NCBI RefSeq assembly: GCF_022605725.1
Contig: NC_065546.1
Location: 47,116,227-47,180,226, forward strand
DNA length: 64,000 nt
Source: Anthonomus grandis grandis
Taxonomy: Eukaryota > Arthropoda > Insecta > Coleoptera > Curculionidae
Direction: 5' to 3'
The first letter of the stretch is position 1. Each line of letters begins with the position of its first letter. A model generated the notes under the pieces. The model saw only the letters and a program-made list of their open reading frames with translations, did no database searches and was not told where the DNA came from. This document shows positions 47,707-57,601 of the stretch, piece by piece. The position numbers and the translations under genes were made by a program.

Positions 47707-47960
47707 TGCACATTTTCTAAAATTTGTATTATTTAAAGTAATAAAAATATAATCTACCTACCTCTGACTTTTCTTTTTGCACCTGATAGTTCATGCCATT
47801 TTGGTATTACATTTGCGCATACTTCTGTCCATTTCTCTTTCGCAATTCTATCGCTGTATTCTTTCAGTTCTTTCTTATACAGCGCTGGTCTTTTTTCCAC
47901 TTCCACAATAATTCTCTCAATATCAAGAACGATGTGGGTCGTTTCTTCACTGTCAGACAT
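46220..47960 (-). CDS. MADF-BESS DNA-binding partner protein of Harbinger, two exons, intact
   Basis: Exon 1, 47960-47762, starts MSDSEETTHIVLDIERIIVE and enters a MADF domain (EVEKRPALYKKELKEYSDRI, EKWTEVCANV). Donor AGAG|GTAGGT and acceptor GTTACAG leave a 988-bp intron (47761-46774). Exon 2, 46773-46220, completes MADF (GKEVQKKWKNLKDCFARELA, KYIYFDALLFLLP), then has a Pro/Asn/Asp-rich linker and a BESS-like C-terminal motif (FALMVIPVLAKLNDQQK, FAKIEI), ending at TGA 46220-46222. The joined frame is 753 nt, 250 residues, without a stop. MADF proteins bind DNA; in Harbinger the second protein helps transposase enter the nucleus and bind the ends. The intron contains transposase exon 2. The intact frame next to a broken transposase could reflect chance, recency or retention. 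Confidence 0.9.
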
Positions 47961-48425
47961 GATTTTTTATTAATATCAAATATTTAACACCCAAAATTAA
48001 ATATATTATATATGTACTACTAATCACAACTGAAAACAGGGAAAACGTCGGACGGTTCCAATCCAACAAAAATCGTACTGCTAAATAATCGCAATGCGTG
48101 CAGGTCCCTACGAGTCGGTATGCTTCATTCAAAACAGCGATAGTCGCGTCGCTGCTAAAATAGGACTGGTTCTATTATTTTTAGTCGCAGCGATTATTTT
48201 GTCGCAGAATGCGTGCATGTTCATTAAACTGTTTCATTTTAGCGACTAAAAGTCGCACGATAATAAATCGCTAGTGCGCGCTGAGCCTAAGTGTATTTGT
48301 ATTAAATAGTTATTAGATGCACTTATGTATATGTGAATAAAGGGGTTAATACTTACAAAATAGTGTCTTTGGATGCTGCAGTTTTTGATTATTGCTTCTA
48401 TTCACTATATAATATTTTTAATATA

Positions 48426-50008
48426 CAGTCGGGAGATTTATTAGTCGTCCACCCCAATTTTTCAAAGGTAATACAAGAATGCTACCTCGCACTTAATTAA
48501 AACTTTAAAAGCGAGTCAGTGGCAAAAAATAAGTATACAGCTTTTTTTTAAACTTGTTTAAAACCTTTAAAAGAAATAAGATAATCTGATAAAATCTCGA
48601 CGAGCGAAATTATTCGTCCATTAGCAATTTGCAGTAATATTGTAATTGAAATTCTCTTATCTTTTCTTTTGGTTGCAAAAAATTGCTAAATATAGATTCT
48701 AAAGGACATTTAGCACAGTTTGTTATTGTTTGTCATAAAGAGCATTAATAAATTTTAAAATGGGTCGCAAATTATTAAAAGTGCCACAGGAAATCAGAGA
48801 TTTAATAATAAAATTATATCAAGAAGGAAAATCTCAAAAAGAGATTTTCCTTCCTTTGAAAGAGGGAAAATTAGTTTCAAGTCGCTCAACAGTTGAATAT
48901 ATTACAAAAAAAATATGAAATCACCCATACAACAAAAACATTGCCAGTGAGAGGAAGAAAAAGTAAACTGACCATTCGAGAGAAACGAGAAATGCTTAGA
49001 AAAGTGTAGAAAAACCCGCAGACGAGTGCTACGGACTTAGTGAAAAGTTTAGCTAGTCATTATAAGATTGTTCATGTAACAACCATAGGAAAATTTTTAA
49101 AAAGTCAGGATATACGGGCCAGGAGAGCAAGAAAGAAGCCATTCATAAATAAGAAAAATAGAAATAAATGCCTTGAGTTTGCTCCAAGACATTTAGGCAA
49201 AAATATAGAGGACTAGAAAAATGTGCCTTTAACAGGCGAAACAAAAATTGAAATGCCTGGTAAATCAAAGAAAACTTTAGTGTATAGAAAGCGCGGGGAA
49301 ACTTACAATACCAAAAACTTATTTTCTACGGTAAAACACGGATGTGGTTCTGTTCTCCTATGGGGATATATGTCATATCAAGGAGTGGGTCAAGTTTAGT
49401 TTATTGACAGAATTATAGATTGTTTTTTTTTCATGTGCGGAGAAAATGGGACTTGGCAATGATTACATATTTCAGCAAGACAACGACCCAAAGCACGCCG
49501 CGCGGGTTTTTAATGAATGGATATTGTATAATGTACCAAAAGTATTGGAGACTCCACCGCAATCACCAGACCTCAACCTGAACATCTCTAGTCTGAACTA
49601 AATGAAAGAGTAAAAAAAAATATAAAATATCGAACAAAGAGGAATTAACAGCAAAATGTCAAGAAGAGTAGATTGAAATAGATTTTACCAAGAAACTTGT
49701 AGAAGCGATGCCTAATAGGTTGGCAGAAATTATAAATTCAAAAGGATATTCCACCTGTTGTTAGTTTTTGAATATTTCTTAAATTTTCAAAAGAACATTT
49801 AAGTGGACGAAAAAATTTTCTCCTTTGCTTTTTCAGAATTTGTATATTTTTTTTCTAAAGTAGTTACTAATATTAAAGCTTGTGTTACTAATTTAGGTAT
49901 ACTGTTTATATTTTATAATATAATTATCCAAGAATCTTTTATTGCATAAGTTTTAATTCAATTTTTACAAAAGAAATTAAGGTATCCAAATAATTTTTCT
50001 CCCGACTC
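48426..50008 (+). mobile_element. Tc1/mariner element, decayed
   Basis: Ends AGTCGGGAGA are inverted at both sides (48427 forward; complement ending near 50007) next to TA dinucleotides at 48424-48425 and 50009-50010, the target of Tc1/mariner elements. Total 1583 bp. A small subterminal resemblance continues for about 25 bp. It lies about 135 bp downstream of the Harbinger element. Confidence 0.88.
48760..49764 (+). pseudogene. Tc1-like transposase pseudogene
   Basis: From ATG 48760 the frame reads MGRKLLKVPQEIRDLIIKLY and SRSTVEYI, a Tc1 paired-like HTH. Later, with frameshifts and stops, come LPVRGRKSKLTIREKREMLR, HYKIVHVTTIGKFLKSQDI, KNVPLTGETK (normally the first catalytic D region, where the usual D of 'SDET' is read as G), GCGSVLLWGYMSYQGVGQ and RLAEIINSKGYSTCC to TAG 49762-49764. 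Many in-frame stops show it is long dead. A 10-bp hairpin GGAAAATCTC-AAAAA-GAGATTTTCC at 48826-48850 interrupts the HTH region and looks like a local duplication. Confidence 0.9.
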
Positions 50009-50168
50009 TATATATTATTTTTCCTTAAAAAAACCTAAACATTATAAGATTTGTCCGGAGCAAATTAAATACAGTGCTTACGTTTAGATGGCCTACTAAT
50101 GCCAAAAAATATATTATATGATTTACAAATAAACATATATTATTATTATTCTAACTATTTATTTATAG

Positions 50169-50445
50169 TAGTCAACATTTTGCTTTTAAGCGATTACCTG
50201 TAGAAATCAACCGTAAACTTGTGAAAATGATCCAGAGCTTTCCAGAATTTTTATTTTTACCCATAAAAGCGCAATATTTTCAAGGTGCCCTACGTCTTGT
50301 TCCACAGTTGGCGAAATCAGCTGCGATCGCTTCGCTGAACTTGCATATCGGGTATTACGCAGGCCGTTTCGAATGCGGTAAAAATTTTTGTATTGAATGT
50401 ATTCAGGATACCAACGCGGGCTGGAAAAAACGAGTTTTCCTTTAA
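50169..50445 (+). CDS. Unrecognised terminal exon of a possible host gene
   Basis: The acceptor TATTTATTTATAG ends at 50168 and an open frame of 91 codons runs SQHFAFKRLPVEINRKLVKM to GWKKRVFL before TAA. Codon composition is richer in G and C than the surroundings, and residues are mixed hydrophobic, charged and four Cys (ECGKNFCIEC), unlike the lysine- and asparagine-rich frames of random AT-rich DNA. It has no upstream ATG close by, so upstream exons would be to the left, possibly beyond the two transposons. I do not recognise the family. It could also be a fragment of an unknown element. Confidence 0.45.
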
Positions 50446-51965
50446 AAAGAAACTTTCGATGGTCGGTTATGAATAATTTGGGAAAAAGATTACTTAAAGT
50501 ATTTCACATTTATATTCATAATAATTATAATTTTTTAATTTATTTATATTCTTAAGCTTCATTATTTGTTTTTTATAATGTATATATGCATTTGGTTTTC
50601 TATATTTTATCGATTTCTCTTTTTTGTATTATTCTTATAGTAAATCATTCAAGCAAGCATTGATATGAAACATATTGTTTAGTGTTTTTAGTGTCGTTAT
50701 GTCATATCATACAGCAACTAAATACCGCATGTCAATTGAAGCGTGTTTTCCAAAAACAGCCCTGATCAACTTTCTTTTTTAAGTAAACGCCTAAAGATAG
50801 TGTTAATTCTTATTTTCTTTGCAAAATGACAAAGTGTTACGGTTATTTTATCACATGGATTATCACTTATTTAGTGGTCAATATTAGAATGCATTTAATT
50901 AGTCAAAATGTATAATATTAATATTATATCCAATAAAATTATAAATAAAAAACATTCTATCTTATTTAACCATTTATTCTGCATAAATAAAGTACAAAGC
51001 GAATGCACTGTATAATACAAAAGAGTGATAACATAAAATTAATAATAAATGCCTTCTATGAAGATTGAATTAGTTCTTAATTTGATACACAGGTCGCACT
51101 ATTACCATTTTATGTCTTCATTGTTGAATCTCCAGAGATGTTTAATTCACTCAGTATTGTCTAGCAGGCAGCAGTCAGGGAATATCTTGTGTGATGGAAA
51201 ATTTTATAGCTATTTGTCCTCATCCATTCTGTGAATAATTTAGGGAATTAATTGCTGAATTATCCTTTTGTTTTGTTTTCATGCCTTATTTTTTATTAGG
51301 GGAAAAGACCTCTAGTACTTACGTTAGGATTGGAAATGTACTAGGAAATAATTATAAGAATTGTATTAATTTATTTCCCATATTTTATTAAGAGAAAACA
51401 AAGACAATACATAATCATTATAGATTTTTAAAAAGTAAACATGTCACTTTCACTTTCTTACAGGTTATGTTTGACATTCAAATTTTGGACATTGCCGTTT
51501 CGGTCAGAACACGGCAAGTCAGGATAGCTGCATGTATTGACAACAAATTTAAGATTCTATTTCACTAGTGATGTCTCACCGATAAGGTTTTCCTATTGAA
51601 TTAAGTGTAAAATATGTTAAATATGTTAAATCATTGATTTTTTTATAGTTACTGGGTTTGATTTTCGTAATGATGGTTATGCAAGGTTACGCTAGCTTCA
51701 GTATGAGCGTAATGTAGATGGGATTATTCTGATGGGTCGGATCTTTTGTCTATTGATGAGTGTTAAAGTGGGGATTGACGGTGATAGACTGTCACTTCCT
51801 GAATTTTCTTTATGGTGTGGGAGAGGGAAATGCGAACATTAAAAAAATTTCGGATTGAAGTTATCGGCTAAAATTTTGGATAAAATTTTATCATCCGCTA
51901 ATGTAGTGGGATTTATTGGCTTGGCACTGTTTGGAGCATAATATTTTTGGAAAATTTTCTTCAGG
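50446..51965. other. Stretch without a recognised gene
   Basis: AT-rich with many stops. A 61-codon frame at 51049-51234 (MPSMKIELVLNL) has no supporting signals. If the exon ending at 50445 is real, its 3' UTR should begin here, but several AATAAA-like strings make the end unclear. Confidence 0.4.
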
Positions 51966-52803
51966 ACATTTACACACAGAAAAATCCCGATGGATTTTTT
52001 CACATTTTGTTGTGTAAAAAAAAATGTTAAATTTTAATACACAATTGTTAGATAATATCTCACAGTCCTGTATAAAAATTCTCAGGCATTTTGTATATGT
52101 TTTAATGTGTATATTTCATACAATTATTGCATATTAAATTAATACACCATAAGTGGATAATAATTATTAAGATAATGTGTATAAATATTCCACATTTTTT
52201 TTTAAATCCAATGTAGTTTGGTAAAAAATCTAATAACGAAGTATATTTTTATTACAATTTTTAATTAATTTTTTATTCTGGCCTGTGTTGATTTTATTTA
52301 CAATTGTGTAGAATAAAAAAGATTCTTGCTAATAGCCCTTCACAATTATAGAATTTTAAAACATGTATTGTGTAATTATAATACACAATTGTGTATAAAG
52401 AAGGACGCGCCCGACGCCCTTGCCTTTGTCGCTAGAACTTTGCCAGATTCAATATTAAACAGTTGTAAAGGTCTGCATCAAAATTTGCAGTCGATTTAAT
52501 GTTGTTAATTGAAAATGATTAAATAGGATATTAAAAAATAAGCCCAATCAGCAAGTTCTAATTTTATTTATTTAAATAATATCGTGATAATAACACGCGT
52601 AAGGAAAAAGGAAACGTAACTTTTTTAATGGCGGTGTAATCTTTAAGATACATTTGATTTGGCAGCATTGCTATAATTCCCAGTGCCACAGGTGTTCAAC
52701 TGTTCATTCTTCAGTCCTTCAATCAATCGGCCGGCATTAATTTGTTTTAAGGTTTTTTCGTTTCGATTAAGTGTTAAAAGTGTTAAAATTGCATAAGAAA
52801 AAA

Positions 52804-55224
52804 ATGGATATATTCGTTGAAGATAAACTTAAGGAGTGGGGTTTATTGGACCAACTCCAGGAACAGTTTGTAGGTAGGTAATTAGGTAAGCACCATATTT
52901 TTTTTGCATTTACTTACTGTATACTTTAGAATTTACTGAATATTTTGATGTTTAGCCAGGTAGCTGGTACCTATTTAGTTTTTCAGTGATAACTGATGAC
53001 TTTACCTATAGAATAGATAAGTAGGTATACTTACTTTTTTTACATCTTTTTTATCTTTGTACCTATCCAATTTTAATGTAGAGGTCGGTTAAATTTGTAA
53101 CCTTTATTGCATTTGTATTTCAATTTGTATTACAAAATGGTATCTACTTAATCATTGCATTATCTGACAGTCCTGTACGGTCCTTTTCAAGTCCTGTAGT
53201 AGTATTGTAAGGAAATTTCAACACCTATACCTACATATACCTACTCACTGTGGGCAGACACTAGCTCTCACACTCTCGTCCTTTGGTTAACTTGGTTTAG
53301 AAAAACTAAATATTGTCATTGCATTGAAATGCTTTATGTATGTCTTTATAAATGTGGTTTGTTTAAACTTAAATTAAACTTTTCATAAAAGTGAACCGCA
53401 GCCCACAGATAGTATCTGTGGCTAGCAAGTATAACTAATCTAGCAAGTATAACTTTCAAAACTATAGGTAGGTAGATATATACCTACTAAAGTTCCTACT
53501 AAATTATTAAAGCCTTAGAGAGAGGGAAAGACACGATATATATACAGGGTGAGCTTTTTTCGATGTTTAGATTACAGGGATCTCGGAAACTATAAGAGAT
53601 ATTAAAAAGTGAAATAGACAAAGAATTGCAGTTTTATAATATACTACTTAAAATCACTTTTAGTTTTCCAAAATTTGACAGCTGTCAAAAAATATGAAAA
53701 ACTGATCTTTTTAAATGATCCTAGCTATGTATAGATAGCTAATATTTATATATATTAGTTTTAAAAGAAAAGTGGAAATACAAAAGTTTTAGGAAATTTT
53801 ATTCTAAATAAAATTACACAAAAAGTTTTTTTTAAATACCTGTAATTTTTGACATATGACATAAAGTTATGTTTTTTTAAATTGCAACCATATTAATTTT
53901 TATTTCTAATAAATACACAATTTTATTTTGATTCTAATGATGTATCACATGATAGGGTTGTTTTTAAAAATAAAGCTTTTATAACCATTGTTCATTTTTT
54001 TTGGCTGTTTATTTTGGTTTAGTCTATTTGCTATGGAAACAACCGAAATAAATAATAAAGAAGCGAAATAAATTTTATTTTAGTTAAGTCTCTTTAGTCT
54101 TGTTACTATGGAAACAAGGAAATAAATAATGTTTGGATTTGTTACAATGGTAACTAAACTATTATCAACAAACTAAAAAAACTTTTGAAATTCAATTTTA
54201 AAAATTTCTTAAAAATTACCTAGGCTACTACTATTAAAACAAATAATTAAGATTTTTTTTTATTGGAAACTTACATGGAGCTATAAAGGAGAGAGTGGTA
54301 AAATGTCTATGGAAAAAACTTAGATTTAATAGATTGCTTTAATGTATTAATGGTGGAATTTTCGAAAATATTTCATACAATTAAATAAATTGTTAAAATA
54401 AAAATAATGCTTTTTTTTCAAATATTTGATAATAGTTACAATTAAAAAATTGAAAAATGGTTATAAAAACCTTATTTCTAAAAATAAACCTGTCACGTGA
54501 TACATCATTAGAATCAAAATAAAATTCTCTATTTAATAAGAATAAAAAATAATATGGTTGCCATTTAAAAAATATAACTTTATGTCATATGTTAAAAATG
54601 ACAGGTCTTGTGAAAAATCTTTTGATGGCACATTATTAAAAATAAAATTTCCCAAAACTTTTGTATTTACATTTTTCTTCTAAAACCAATATTTAAGTGG
54701 CTAGGACCATTTTAAAAAAGCGCCAAAAATTAGTTTTTTAAAAATATCTTTTGACAGCTGTCAAATTTTGGAGAGTCGTTTTGAGTAGTACTTACAAAAC
54801 TGCAATTTTTGCCCATTTAAACTTTTTCGTTTTTCATCCCGTTTTCGAGATTCCTGTACCTACTAAAAATCGAAAAATACTTACCCGGAATTAATTATTT
54901 AAAATAATAAAAAATATATTTTTTTTTTACTTTAAGCTAGCCAAATAGACAAACAAGTATTTAAAAATCTGAATGAGTCAGATGTTAAGGAACTAAGTCC
55001 AGTTTTGGGACTAAGAAAAAAATTTGTAATAAAATACCAGGAGGACCAACTCAAAGAGGTTTTACAAACTAATATAAAATTTGTGTAAATATTATTAGGT
55101 AGCTATATTAAATGGTTTTCAGGCAATCTCTCAACCAATAATTTTTGATGCTCGGTCAGATACAGCAATCGTTAGTACAGACATAAGCTCTCCTGTTAGC
55201 TCTACATTAACAAATATTTTTTAA
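52804..55224 (+). CDS. Small SAM-domain protein, three exons
   Basis: Exon 1 52804-52873 (MDIFVEDKLKEWGLLDQLQE) ends at donor GTAG|GTAGGT. Exon 2 begins after TTTACTTTAAG at 54937 and continues in frame: ASQIDKQVFKNLNESDVKEL, SPVLGLRKKF. Together these form the helices of a sterile alpha motif: L..WGL...L...F....ID...F..L.ESDVKEL.P.LG.RKKF. Exon 2 probably ends at 55058 (GAG|GTTTTA, 64-bp intron) and joins exon 3 55123-55224 (AISQPIIFDARSDT to TNIF, TAA), giving 97 residues. A donor at 55083 (40-bp intron) or read-through to TAA 55086 are alternatives. SAM domains mediate protein or RNA binding and polymerisation. Upstream TTCAGTCC near 52710 resembles an insect initiator. The 2.06-kb first intron holds a foldback element. 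Confidence 0.7.
53541..54890. mobile_element. Foldback element of about 1.35 kb in the SAM-gene intron
   Basis: Two imperfect inverted arms of about 450-480 bp. The left arm starts TATACAGGGTGAGC and the right, on the other strand, starts CCGGGTAAG. Both share AAAATTTGACAGCTGTCAAA (a palindrome), AATACAAAAGTTTT, GACATATGACATAAAGTTAT and TTTGATTCTAATGATGTATC in the same order. The central part is unpaired, AT-rich and without open frames. No transposase is encoded, so it is non-autonomous. Confidence 0.85.
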
Positions 55225-55229
55225 TAAAA

Positions 55230-56440
55230 AGTATAAAAAGTTTTTCTCTATCACTTACATTACCCCTGTTTATGGGCACGCAAATATAAAAAATGACCCT
55301 GTACATAAATGTATGTGTTTATTAGCCTTTAGGTTAAAATCCTGTTTTTACAACTAAGAATTTCCATTTTAAGTTCCTATTTGCGTTCCTAATATGTATT
55401 TGTAATACTACTACTAAAGTTTTTTTGTTTTGTTGTGCAGGTTATGTGTACTTTTTTAAAAGGTATTTAAATAAAAAAATGTTTTTTTATAAAAAAATTG
55501 AATTTTTTTATCCGACCTATAGAACTAAAATTTTTATAAAACATAAATGTTAGAGTGCTTGGGAAAAACAGTCAATATTGGAAAAAAGTCATAATTCGCT
55601 TAAAATTAAATAAGTAAATTAACACGATGGGAAAAAGTGGGGCCTAACGTTTGATAAAAAGAAAATAAGTCAAATTAGAAAAATACATATTCAATCTGTA
55701 TTTTTCTAATATGACTTCTTTTCTTACCAAACGTTGGGTCTCACTTATTTCCCATTTTTTACAAGACTTATTTTATTTTAATCAAATTATAACCTATCCT
55801 GTTTTTCCCAGGCGCCCTAGAATTTATTATTACACAGATTTATGACGAAATTCTCTAAAATGTATTTTAAATTTTTAAACAATTTGTTTATTTTTTTTAT
55901 ACAAATATATTGATTATTTTTAAATTTTTATGAATATAAATACAAAACATTGTAATAAAAAACTCCAGTTCTTATGGTAATTTGTTATACAAATCTAAAA
56001 TAAGTAACCTACACTATATTTAAATTTATAAAACAATATATAGTATTATTATACACAATTTGTAATATAATTTTATAGTTGAAATGAAAGAAAATAAAAT
56101 ATATTGTAAAAACAACCTACACTAACGTTTGTATTTAAAATGCACAAATTGTGTTTTTTTCCTATACATACCATGTTAAAAAAACACTAAGAGTTTACTT
56201 ATTTACTGAACAATTATATTAAATAAATATAAAATATTGTCGAATTTAAGTACACAAATAGTGTACTATATATACAATAAAATAAATCAAATTGATACAC
56301 AATTTGTTGATTATAGAACCACAGTTGTTTAAACACAATAGCACAGAGAAATTCTACACAAATTGATTCTGTACCATTTCCAGAATCAAATTGTATGTAA
56401 AATCTATACAATTGTTGAATTTTTATTCACCTATTTTTAA
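55230..56440. other. 3' flank of the SAM gene, no further gene
   Basis: AT-rich; apart from the inverted repeat and the right-hand ACACAATTTG cluster nothing is recognised. A short complement-strand frame at 56214-56411 lies wholly within the repeat cluster and is not taken as a gene. Confidence 0.45.
55628..55757. repeat. Inverted repeat with about 60-bp arms
   Basis: TCAAATTAGAAAAATACA and its complement TGTATTTTTCTAATATGA face each other across TATTCAATC. Pairing extends outward with a few mismatches through AACGTTTG to GGGAAA/TTTCCC. It lies in the 3' flank of the SAM gene. A small MITE or a transcript hairpin. Confidence 0.8.
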
Positions 56441-56521
56441 GAGTGTAATTTTCGTAAATCGAAATTTGGTGTTTGACTTTATGCCGTTTCAATCTCCTTC
56501 ACCTGCGTCACCTAATTAAAA

Positions 56522-56751
56522 ATGCTGTTAATTCAGGGTAAGTGTATTTTATTTTAAATTGTATATAGAGGTCATTTGTTTATTAGATTTTTTTTAAATT
56601 TATTTGTGCTAAATTGCAAAAAACCATTTACCTCGCATGGTATTTTTCTTGCAAATTCTTCCTAGGGGTTGTTACACTTAGGGAGTACGGAGCATGGGGC
56701 AGCCCACCAACTAAGGAACCTGAGGAACCGCGATTTTGGCAAACTATGTAA
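56522..56751 (+). CDS. Candidate two-exon microprotein of 33 residues
   Basis: ATG 56522 starts a 16-nt exon (MLLIQ plus G) ending at donor CAGG|GTAAGT. A 128-bp intron ends at CAAATTCTTCCTAG (56665), and exon 2 continues in frame as VVTLREYGAWGSPPTKEPEE then PRFWQTM to TAA 56749-56751. Both splice sites are near consensus. Exon 2 has base and residue composition (Pro, Glu, Trp, Gly) quite unlike random AT-rich DNA. An in-frame TAA lies three codons before the ATG (56513), so the start is fixed if there is no further 5' exon. No family is recognised. Exon 2 might instead be the last exon of a larger gene. Confidence 0.45.
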
Positions 56752-57600
56752 ATATTGTTTACTTATTAATAAATAATTCATTCCTGTCAATCTCAATCAT
56801 TGAATAATTAAATTAGTTTCATAAAGTGATAAGTTTCATAAGACTTTAATTATCTTTGTAAAGTGTAAAATTCTTGTAGTTTGAATTAAAATAAAATGTT
56901 ATATATTTATTTCTCTGTAAAGTAAATGTATTATGTAATTTTTAGGCTTCCTGCAATTGCGATAAGTATTTGAAACTTGTAAATTTAATTTCAATCATTC
57001 TTAAGTCCTTTAAAAAGATCTAACGCACTTCTAAATCACAAGTTAAGGACGCTTCTTAGTTTGTTAATTATGTAAATTCTAAAAAGTGATTAGAGAAACC
57101 CGATCCTGACATAGCTTGGTTGTTTCTTTCTTTACCTATTTAGCTGAAGATAACTGCTTAAGGGTTAGCACCCTACTCTTGATTGTAAAAAAATACCTGA
57201 TCTTTATTTTGAAATTTACAGTAACAAGTTGGATTGTCGGACACACCTCATGGACCTGGAGTTTGGTATAGTGTCTCATGTCCGGCTGAGTTATGAGTTA
57301 TAGTAAATTAAGAGGTTGAGAGGAATTACTTTTATCCTTTCCTTCAGTACTGACTTGAGTATTATTAGAGATTGTATTAATTACCAACTCAATCACTAGT
57401 CCACCAATTTAGGTTATTACATAATTTAGCAATGAATATTATATAGCACAACTCAATATATATATTTTTGTTTTAAGAGTTCGTCAAAAGAACACTATAA
57501 GTTTAGTGCGACGCTTCGCCGGTTTAATTCTAGGTTTCTCAGGAACTCAGGAAATTAAAACATGGATTTACATAACAACATAGGGATCTCATTCATTAAA
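56752..57600. other. Stretch between microprotein candidate and Penelope element
   Basis: Begins with a plausible 3' UTR (several AATAAA and AATAAAT strings near 56768 and 56890). The rest has no recognised gene. Confidence 0.4.
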
Positions 57601-57601
57601 A

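Larger units (their letters stand above)
45573..48287. mobile_element. PIF/Harbinger DNA transposon, near complete
   Basis: Terminal inverted repeats of about 47 bp: GGCTAAGCGCGCTCTGGCGA at 45573 and, on the other strand from 48287, GGCTCAGCGCGCACTAGCGA; both continue to GTCGTGCGACTT..TAGTCGC or close variants. The flanks are TAA at 45570-45572 and 48288-48290, the 3-bp duplication typical of Harbinger. Extra GTCGCAGCGATTATT-like motifs lie just inside the right end. The element carries the two genes expected of this superfamily, a DDE transposase and a DNA-binding partner (here MADF-BESS), on opposite strands with interlocking exons. Confidence 0.95.
51970..56450. mobile_element. Possible unclassified element flanked by ACACAATT-type subterminal repeats
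   Basis: At the left, TTACACACAGAAAAAT starts a 420-bp stretch with many copies of ACACAATTG/CAATTGTGT (51970-52395). At the right, 56030-56440 is equally rich in ACACAATTTG/CAAATTGTGT and ends in ATTTTTAAGAGTGTAA, an imperfect inverted match to the left end. Between them lie a SAM-domain gene and a foldback insertion but no transposase. Clusters of short repeats at both ends are common in several DNA transposon superfamilies. No clear target duplication was seen, so the boundaries and the element itself are inferred. Confidence 0.35.
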
